Source of the DNA: Plasmodium relictum
Lineage: Eukaryota; Apicomplexa; Aconoidasida; Haemosporida; Plasmodiidae
DNA length: 64,000 nt
Assembly (NCBI RefSeq): GCF_900005765.1
Contig: NC_041692.1
Location: forward strand, 1,302,001-1,366,000
Reading direction: 5' to 3'
The position numbers and the translations under genes were made by a program. Positions within the stretch are counted from its first letter, which is position 1. Each line of letters opens with the position of its first letter. Below, one piece after another: positions 55,201 through 64,000 of the stretch. The notes under the pieces were generated by a model that was not told the DNA's origin, ran no database searches, and saw nothing but the letters and a program-made list of their open reading frames with translations.

Positions 55201-57283
55201 GCATCTATTTTTTTGTTTTATATATATACACATATTTATTCATATAATTCTTAAAAAAAAAGTATAAAAAGAAAATGTGAAATTTTTCTCAAACCAATGT
55301 GTGCGATTTAAATATATTTATCTCTATTTTTCCTTTTTTTTTTTTTTTTTTCTTTTATAATTTTTATTTTATATCATTTATTTTTTAGTCTAGGCTATAT
55401 GTCTTAATTTATCAATGTGCTTATAAAAAAGGTAAAACTTATGTAAAGGAAAAATCTTATTGAAAAAATAAATAATTTAAAATAAGTATTATTTATACGA
55501 TGTTAAAAGTTTATCTTAAAAGTATATATTTTTCATTTAAATGTGTAATATAACAAGTAATAGAATCTTTTTTATCAAATTAAATACTATGAATATAAAA
55601 TATTTTTATTATGTTTTCTTATATAATACTCTTTTAAATAAATACTTGTACATATATGTTAGTATATGTATGAACAGTTTTATTATGTTTCATTTTTTGT
55701 AGCTTATTGTTTTTTTTTTTTTTTTTATGAATTATTCTTACATATTTTTTCTTTTGTTTTTGACTTTTTATTTTTATTCTATTTTTATATATATATATAT
55801 ATATATTTAACAACTTTATTATTGAGTTATAATTATTCTTTACTGTGTATACTTGAAGTATTTTTTTCTCTCTTATTATCCTAATTTTCTTTATGTATAA
55901 AATTACAAACTCTATGTTTCATCAAATGTTCTTTTTTTTAATTTTTCTTTTTTTTTTTCTCATATTTTATTGTAATAAAGCTTATTTTTATTTTTTTATT
56001 AATTTACTTTCATTTAGATTATTTTTAGTTTTTTCAAAAATATATAAGAAAATTTAACAAATGAACATATAAACATAGCTTTCTTAAAGTTTTTAATATT
56101 TAATCTTTTTTTTTATATTATAAACTTTATCATTATAAATGTATTGTAGACATTATTCGTTTCTTTCCATTTCTACTTTTTTATTATTTATTTATTTTTT
56201 TTTTTCTTTGAAATATTATAAGTAAAAAAAAAGTTTTCTCATATTAGTAATAATGTATTACTCTGTATATTTTGAATATTATAAGAACTATTCATTTTTT
56301 TTTTAATTAAAATACATTTTTATAATACATATATATATATGCATATACATATATATATATATAAATACGTAATTGTATTTGTGTAAATATGTATATATTT
56401 ATATGTATCTCTATGTATGTATTATTTTTAATTCCTATTTTATATTTTTTTATTTTAATATGAGGTTTTTATTTCAATGTATAGGATGATCATATTTTTT
56501 TTTTTTATTCATAAAATTTTCTATATTTTTTTAACTTAATTTTATTTTATTTTTTTTTTTTTTTGTAACATAATTTTGCTTTTATTAAAAATTTTTAAAA
56601 AATTATAAAATATAATTAATCATACATATATATAAGAAATAATTATATTTAGACTTTTATAATTATTAACCATATATATATTTGTTTATATTCTTCATAT
56701 TTTTAAATATATTAAAGATATTTTGCATTTATTTCTATAAGAAAAAAAAAAAAATGAAATGAAAAGATAAAATAGTAATGATGAACTTTACTATTTTTGC
56801 TATTTAAATTAGAAATGAAACAAAAAATTTTGTATATTATCGTCTTAGCATTTTTTCTAGATTATTAAAAAAAAAAGTCTTTTTCTTTAAATTTTTCTTT
56901 TAATTTTTTTTTTTTTTTTTTTTAATCTCATTTATTTATTTTTAATTATTACTATAATGAATGGAACAAAATATGTTTAGGTATTTCATTGCTATAAAGT
57001 AGCACATGAAGTGAATATTTTTATTAATAGAAAAAATAACAAAAAAAAAAAAAAAAATTGAATGCATAAGTTATTCTATATATAATAGTAAAGAAAAAAG
57101 ATGGAAGTTAAAAATATAGGCTTATGCCTAAACTTTTGTTTTATTAAAATTTCCAAGAAATTTTTATATTCATAAAAATTCTTATATATTATATATATAT
57201 ATATGTGTGTTTATATAAATATATATATATATTTATGTGTATTTATATATTATTTTAATATTGCGCAAAAAAGAAAAGAAAAA
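51801..57283. other. 5.5 kb divergent gene-free region (GRP94 / ApiAP2)
   Basis: The longest spacer in the window, and it must contain the promoters of GRP94 and the ApiAP2 gene. It is A/T homopolymer, (TA)n runs (for example 51904-51923, 55788-55807, 56331-56361, 57190-57233) and simple sequence. Short open frames (51998-52243, 54986-55171, 55666-55884) are Phe/Ile/Leu low complexity. I saw no tRNA, snRNA or other RNA gene. Long 5' leaders and noncoding transcripts are known around ApiAP2 genes in Plasmodium, but none can be shown here. Confidence 0.7.
52143..52199 (+). repeat. Poly-A tract of about 57 bases
   Basis: One unbroken A run about 340 bases upstream of the GRP94 start. On the GRP94 strand it is poly-T. 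Runs this long often affect nucleosome placement; true length is uncertain in assemblies. Confidence 0.9.
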
Positions 57284-60200
57284 ATGAATAGTCCTTTTAA
57301 TTGTAATAACATTAATATAAATTGTTCATTCTTTATTAAAAATGAAAATTCTTTAAATAGGAAAAGTGAAATTACTGAAAAATCGGAACTTAAATCATTT
57401 GAAAATGATGCTTGTAATAGTCAAAATATTAAAAATAATTACATAAAAAATAATGAGAAAGATTTATATATGTATAAAATTTGTAACATTTTAAGTAATA
57501 GCAGCAATAGTAATAATTTAGGAAATACGTTTAATCAGATTTATTGTAACTTCATTAATAATACTAAAAAAAAAGACAATGTAATTTTCAATGTAGATGA
57601 TAAAGGTAAAAGTTGTTATAAAAATGCAAATTTAGAAGGTTTTGTAAATAATAAAAAAAATAATACTAATGAAGAAGAAGACACATTAGATTTCACTGAA
57701 AATAATTTTGAAAAAAATGTTTATATTGAAGATATCTTAAATTGTAAACAAAATAAACACATATATAATACTATGAATAATAACATTAATAATAATGCTG
57801 ATAATAATGTTAACAATTATATTAATAATAATATTATTAATAGTGTTGATAATAATATAAATAATTATATTAATAATAATGTTGGTAATAATGACATAGC
57901 AGATAGTGATACTATTGAATATAATAATAGAAACATTTATAATAGTATCATTAAAAATAATTATAATATCAATACAAAAAGTATACCTTATGAAAAATTG
58001 TGTAATTATTCATGTGATATACAACTTTATAGGAAAAATAAGAAGGAATATGTGGAATATGAAATTAAAAATTTATATCCTGTAAATAATAAAATTATTT
58101 CAAAACATAATAACAAGAACAATTCAGGGAACAATTCACTGTTTAATAATGATATAAATAATAAAAATATAAAATTAAACATTTCTTGTTATGATAAATA
58201 TCATGGTATAAATGGATTAAATACATATTTAAAAGATTCAGTTCATTATCAAAATTATAATAAAAATAAAGAAAAATTACATAGCAATTTGAATTGCAAC
58301 GAACAGAAAGTTACTTCAATTTTAAATTATCAAAATAATTCAGATAATCCAATCTCTAAAACCAGCAATGAGCAAAATAAATTATTTAACAATAGTATAA
58401 TTAATAACAACATAATAAATAATAATATAATTAATAATAATAATATTATTAATAATAATATTATTAATAATAATATTATTAATAACGTTATCAATAACAA
58501 CATTATCAGTAACAACATAATTAATAACAACTTTTTACCTAACGCAAATAATCCTTTAAATAAAAATATTGTTAATACTATAATAAATAAATGTTTTTTT
58601 AATGATAATAAAAATATTATTAATAGGATAAATAGCTATATAGACACAACCATTAATGTAAGCAATGAAAAAAATAATATTAATAATAATAGTAGTAATT
58701 TACCTAACGATAATCATATTAATGCAAATAGTACATTAAATTATGATAAACTTGTAAATAGTAAAATGAATTATTATCAAGTAAATAATATAGATAGGGA
58801 TAAGTCATCATCAATAGATAATATAAATGCCAATTTAAACAAATTTTTATTAAATAATGAAAATGAAGTTACTAATAATATTCCTAGTATCTCAAAAAAT
58901 TATAACTTTTTAAAGAATTACAACACTTTTGGAGAAATAGGAAAAAATAATAAAAGCTCTTTCTCTTATATGAATAATGATAATATGAATTTAAATTTAT
59001 GTGATAAAGAGAATAAAAATATTAAAGATTCAAACAAATACATATTTAATGAATGTGATATGAATTATAGTTTTTTTAATGACAAATCAAAATCATATCC
59101 CATTTGTTCCTATTTGAATCTAGACAAAATTTTTACAGGAGGAAGTTATAGAAATAAAGAAGTTATAAACGATGTATGTATTTTAGATAATTTTTCTAAT
59201 TATAATAATTTTTTAAGTTCAAATAATTTTGATTATATGCGTAATCATGAGCATGTTAATAATACAAATAAAACAGAAAATGATAATTTACCAAAAAAAT
59301 ATGATTTATATAATAGTAATTTTAGTTTTAATAAAAAAAATATAAATAAAGATAATAAATTTAATATTAGTATGAATGAAACTTATAATAATGCAAAAAT
59401 AAAGCAAACTTGTAATATTCTAAGCGTTGATAAACTTGAAAAATTATATCAGAATATGAATAAAATCCAGGAAGATAATAAAATGCATAACAATACAGAT
59501 AATTTTTATATTAGCAACCATAATAAAGATTTGGAGAATTTTTATAACTCTGCAAATAAAAGTATAAATAATTTCGTTATTAATGATAATTTTAATATTA
59601 CGAATAACAATAGGAATAATTATTTTAATGATGATAGAGATAATTACATAAATAATGATAATAATTATGAAAATGATAATGACCACCCTATATTTAATAG
59701 AAATGATAATAATAGTAGTGTTATAGATAATGATCATAAAGATATTAAAAACAACGATAGGGATATAAATAATAATAATAATTACATTAATGTTACAATC
59801 AGTAGTAATGGTATTTTAGATGCTAATATTAATAACAATGTTAATTGTAATAATATTAATAATTATGATGGAAATATTAATAATACACTTTTTAATTATA
59901 ATGACAATAAAAATAATATTAAGAGTAATATGTCTACGAGTTTTAGTGTATACAATGATTATCATTTGAATAATTTTAGTTTATATCATAATACAACTAT
60001 TTATTATAAAAATGATGTAACAAAAAAAACAGTTAATGATAAGAAAAACAATTTACACAAACACGGTCAGGTGTTAAAAAAGGAAATTAATAAGAAAAAA
60101 AGAAATCTAGATATACTAAAATGTTTAGGAAAATTAAATACTATGAAAAAATATGATGAAAATATAAAAAATTTGGAAAAAATAGATCAATTAGACAAGC

Positions 60201-61178
60201 AGAATAGTCATGAAATTTCAATATTTGAAGGAATTGGTACAGAAGATAATATATATGCTTCAAATAATCTTATAAGCTGTATAAATAAAAAATATATAAA
60301 AAATAAATTTAATGAATTAATTAATCGAGATAAATTCGATTTTGAAAATTTCCAAAAAAAATTAAAAGATTATCCTATTGGTAAACCTATTAAAGCTAAA
60401 TGTAAGAAAAATAAAACATATGAAATATATTTAGGAAATTATATAATTTATAACTCTGAAGGAAAAAAAGATATATTCTACAAAGATTTATCTTCTTTAA
60501 AAAGAGAAATATTATCAAATAATAATGTGAAAATTACGAATTATAATGAATTAAAATATATATCCAAAAGAAATAACTCAATTAAATTGAATGAAGTAAA
60601 TAATAAAAGTATAACCTACCCTTTAAGCTATAATGAGTTTTCTATAATTCACAGTCAACATATTTTGAAAAAGCAGTTTGATATTTTTTTTAATGAAAAT
60701 ATCATTAAGGAGTATCGTAATGAAAATAATACATACAATTGTACTGATAAAAATAACAGATGCAATAATATAAATGACAAAAGTTTTATCAAAGAAACCA
60801 TGTCAAATAGTTATAAATTAAATAGTAAGTTAAATATGGAAGCAGGTAACATTATAACTAGTGAATTTATTGCAAATGAAAATAAGATAAATAATGAAGT
60901 TATCTTTGAAGATAATATTATTAAAAATAAAAAAAATATAATTTACGACAATATTAAAAGTAACAATAATATAACATGTGAAAATAATAAATATGATAAA
61001 ATAAAAAGTTGTGATATTAATTGCACTACCACTACTTCTACTAATAATAATAATAGTAGAAATAATAATAATAATAATAGTGACAATAATAATAATAGTA
61101 ATAATAATAGTAATAATAATAGTAATAGTAATAGTAATAATAATAGTAATAATAATAGTAATAGTAATAATAATAGTA

Positions 61179-61262
<84 letters not shown>

Positions 61263-64000
61263 NNNNNNNNNNNNNNNNNNNNNNNNNNNNNNNNNNNNNN
61301 NNNNNNNNNNNNNNNNNNNNNNNNNNNNNNNNNNNNNNNNNNNNNNNNNNNNNNNNNNNNNNNNNNNNNNNNNNNNNNNNNNNNNNNNNNNNNNNNNNNN
61401 NNNNNNNNNNNNNNNNNNNNNNNNNNNNNNNNNNNNNNNNNNNNNNNNNNNNNNNNNNNNNNNNNNNNNNNNNNNNNNNNNNNNNNNNNNNNNNNNNNNN
61501 NNNNNNNNNNNNNNNNNNNNNNNNNNNNNNNNNNNNNNNNNNNNNNNNNNNNNNNNNNNNNNTTGATAATAATAATAATAATAATAGTAATGTTGATAAT
61601 AATAATAATAATAATAGTAATGTTGATAATAATAATAATAATAATAGTAATGATGATAATAATAATAATAATAATAGTAATGTTGATAATAATAATAATA
61701 ATAATAATAATGATAATGTTGACAATAATAATAGTAATGTTGATAATAATAATAATAATTATAATTATAATACTAATAATAATAACAATAATCTTCATCT
61801 CTTTCAAGATGTAAATGAAGTTAATTATTTTAGCAAAATAAATTTGTACAAAGATAGTTTTGGTTCACTTACAACTAGTTGTTCAACACCTGATTCATCA
61901 TTAAATAATAACATTGACTTTTTTAAAAATTATGATAATAATTACAATGCGAAAAAAACTATGCAAAATAATAAATACGACTCAAACAATTATGAAATTA
62001 ATAAATGTATTATTAATGAGGAGAAAGAATTGAATAAAGGTATAAATATAAGTATAAATGAAAATTATACAAAAAATAATTACCCATATAGTATGTATTC
62101 ATGTAGAAATAATATAAATGATAATGATCAAATAAGAAATGATAAGAATCATGAATCAACTTTTTTAAGTAATAATGAAATATTTCAAAAAAATTTTTAC
62201 TTTTGTGATGAAAATTTTCTACAAAATAAGGAATTTAAAAATTGTAATATTAAAGTTAATCTGAAAATGGACCAATCGGGAAAAAAAAATATGAGAACAT
62301 GTGAATCCAACAGCATTAATTATTCAAATGAAAATTTTATTGACAACAATTTTTTTAAATTATTTAATAATGGAAATAAAATGAATTACAATATGAGCAT
62401 GACAAATATAGATAAGCCAGGAAATATTTTAAACGTACTAAATATGGAAAATGAAAATAAAAGTTTTGCAAATTATTCTAATATATATAATTATGATAAT
62501 AACAAAAATGGCTTGAATACATCTTTAGGAGATTTAAATAAATTAAGCGGTATATCTGTTCATCCAAATATTACATCTACTACTACTAATAATAATATTA
62601 CAAATAATGAAAAATATAAAGAAAATTTAATAAATATAAAAAATAAAGATAGCCAGAAAAAATTATATTTTGGTGAATCTCAAATAAAAAAAGAAGAATT
62701 GTACGAAAGAGCAAAAAACTTACCAAAAGTTACGGGAGTGAGCTACGATAAAAAACAAAATTTATGGGTATCTCATTGGAGGTATAATTGTAAAACGGTT
62801 CACAAGTACTTTTCTGTTAAAAAATATGGTTTTGAAAAGGCAAGAATTCTTGCTATCAGTTGCAGAAAGCAAAATGTGAAATTTATTTCAACGGATAATG
62901 TTTTAAATTATAATTCCAGTAGTAAAAGAAATACTTCACTTAAGGATATTTTAATAAATAATGATGAAAATATATTTAATTATGAATATGAAAATGGTAG
63001 TCCTTATTATGCATTAAATATGAAAAAAAAAGGTACATCAATCGAGCCAATTAAAAAAAAAGGTAAGAAAAAAGAAAATTATAAAAAGATGAGTAGTCAT
63101 TTAGGAAATATAGAAAGAAAATACACTAAAAATAACTATATTTTTCCAAATATGGAAAAAAATATATATGAAATAGAAGGATATGAAAAAAAAAATTTAA
63201 AAAAAGAGGGAAGTATTGGAAGCAATAACATAAATAATGGTCTAAATAAAAGTATTCAAAAAATAATTAACAAAGAAAAACAGGGAGAATATAATCATAT
63301 GAAAAATAATGATAAAGATTATAATGAGAATGAAATTATTGAAAAAAAAATAGAAAAAAGGAAAGTTTCAGAAGAGAAAAAAGTAAATAATGAAATAGAA
63401 GGTTACCTAGAAAAAAGTCATCTAATAAACAACAGTTTATACAGTAAATTAATAAGCAATCAGTTATATAATAAATTAATAAATAATCAATTGAATGACG
63501 AAAAAGTAGAAAATAATAAATTTTATTATAACTTAAATAATAGTAATTTTTACGATAAAACTATAAATAATCAATTAACTATTCCTGGAGAAAAAGATAA
63601 TCATATTGTAAATAAGCATTCTATATATTACCAAAGTAATGAAAAATTTAAAAACAACAATTTCTTAAAAAATGAATATTCTAATAATGAATATATTATC
63701 AACGAATTTGCTAATAACCAAGATACATATAATTTGTATGTAGATAATATTCCTTTTAGCAATAAAATAATAAATAATAATAATAACAAAATAACTATTC
63801 ATAACCAATATATAAATAATAATCAATTTTTGAATAACAATGAATTTACAAATAATAATCAATTTGTTAATAACAATGAATTTTCAGGTAATATTAAATT
63901 TGCGAATGATAATCATCAATTTAGAGATAATAATATTTTTAAAGATGATAATTATTATACAGGTAATAATGAGCTTACAGGTGGCATTATATATGAAAGT
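57284..64000 (+). CDS. Large Asn-rich ApiAP2 transcription factor, 3' end outside window
   Basis: An open frame runs from the ATG at 57284 to the right edge: 2239 codons counting a 300-N gap (61263-61562) as 100 codons. The frame is the same on both sides of the gap, so it is one gene. One AP2 domain lies near residues 1816-1866 (62729-62881): VTGVSYDKKQNLWVSHW, then KYFSVKKYGFEKARILAI, the three-strand plus helix pattern of plant-derived AP2 domains. The rest is Asn-dominated low complexity with pentapeptide repeats, except an Asn-poor island at about 927-1150 (60062-60730). The sequence after the AP2 domain is again Asn-rich. Next to GRP94, it should be the orthologue of PF3D7_1222400; the sexual regulator AP2-G lies slightly further along in P. 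falciparum and is the main alternative. Nuclear DNA-binding role is known for the family; target genes are unknown here. Confidence 0.92.
58389..58530 (+). repeat. 15-bp tandem repeat coding for (IINNN)n
   Basis: Repeated AAT AAT AAT ATT ATT codons give an Ile-Ile-Asn-Asn-Asn pattern about nine times, with variants at the right end (NNVINNNIIS). It lies within the ApiAP2 coding frame and produces a spurious Leu/Ile open frame on the other strand. Confidence 0.85.
61042..61790 (+). repeat. AAT/AGT codon repeat with assembly gap and 30-bp minisatellite
   Basis: Asn codons with Ser interruptions (AAT, AGT) run to 61262, then 300 N, then four 30-bp units starting at 61565, 61595, 61625 and 61655, each coding for Asp, six Asn, Ser, Asn, then Val or Asp. 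More irregular units follow to ~61790. The N run is almost certainly a placeholder of nominal size for a collapsed trinucleotide repeat. Confidence 0.92.
63780..63890 (+). repeat. Degenerate NNNQF/NNNEF peptide repeat
   Basis: Coding repeat in the ApiAP2 tail: YINNNQF, LNNNEF, TNNNQF, VNNNEF, SGN, about 18 bp per unit. Similar INNQL/YNKLINNQL units appear at about 63430-63500 and 63560. It is a low-complexity repeat rather than a domain. Confidence 0.75.

Noticed and set aside
55666-55884. 72-codon Phe/Tyr/Leu open frame
   Set aside because: Low complexity across T tracts and an (AT)n run; no conserved motif.
58330-61814. Poly-Ile and poly-Leu open frames on the other frames of the ApiAP2 gene
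   Set aside because: Shadows of AAT codon repeats; the Asn frame continues through the whole gene and includes an AP2 domain.

Overview
This window is nuclear chromosomal DNA of a malaria parasite (Plasmodium). The evidence is extreme A+T richness with long poly-A/T and (AT)n tracts, Asn- and Lys-rich low-complexity inserts in nearly every protein, short AT-rich GT-AG introns, and a lineage-specific gene set: an alveolin, an ApiAP2 factor, HP1 and SET10, and proteins with secretory or organellar leaders. From memory, the gene order (HP1, SET10, IMC1h, then GRP94 and an ApiAP2 gene) matches the P. falciparum chromosome 12 neighbourhood around PF3D7_1220900 to PF3D7_1222400. The species cannot be fixed from the sequence; a divergent, very AT-rich species such as an avian malaria parasite is a guess. 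No transposon, virus-like element, tRNA, rRNA or CRISPR array was recognised.

Left part (1-12.8 kb, all minus strand): the 5' part of a coiled-coil Asn-rich protein running off the left edge, then HP1 and the SET/PHD protein SET10. Two chromatin regulators therefore lie side by side. Middle (15.7-23 kb): four small genes, three of them rebuilt here from exons. These are a ten-exon secreted coiled-coil protein, a four-exon 108-residue triple-membrane-span protein resembling Asterix (UPF0139), an unknown basic protein, and a seven-exon coiled-coil protein with an N-terminal p25-alpha/TPPP-like region. A compact double stem-loop with an oligo-T exit lies in the next intergenic region (about 23.59-23.66 kb).

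From 25.5 to 39.3 kb all genes are on the plus strand: the alveolin IMC1h, a heptatricopeptide-like probable organellar RNA-binding protein, an EIPR1/TSSC1 WD40 protein (EARP/GARP tethering), a bacterial-type RqcH/NFACT protein with an apicoplast-style leader, and an unknown leader-bearing protein. From 39.8 to 51.8 kb all are on the minus strand: a multi-span membrane protein, a bacterial-type RtcB RNA ligase with an N-terminal leader, a membrane-anchored beta-propeller, and the ER chaperone GRP94, which ends in NEEL. A 5.5 kb gene-free divergent region then leads to a very large Asn-rich ApiAP2 gene that runs off the right edge and contains a 300-N assembly gap.

Functional themes: chromatin and transcription control (HP1, SET10, ApiAP2), possible organellar translation and RNA repair (RqcH-like, RtcB, HPR-like), and secretory/ER and endosomal functions (GRP94, Asterix-like, EIPR1, IMC1h). 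The most interesting candidates are the organelle-type RqcH with a substituted Asp-Arg motif, the bacterial-type RtcB, the structured element near 23.6 kb, and an Asn-poor conserved-looking island inside the ApiAP2 protein. All exon models come from reading frames and splice signals by eye.
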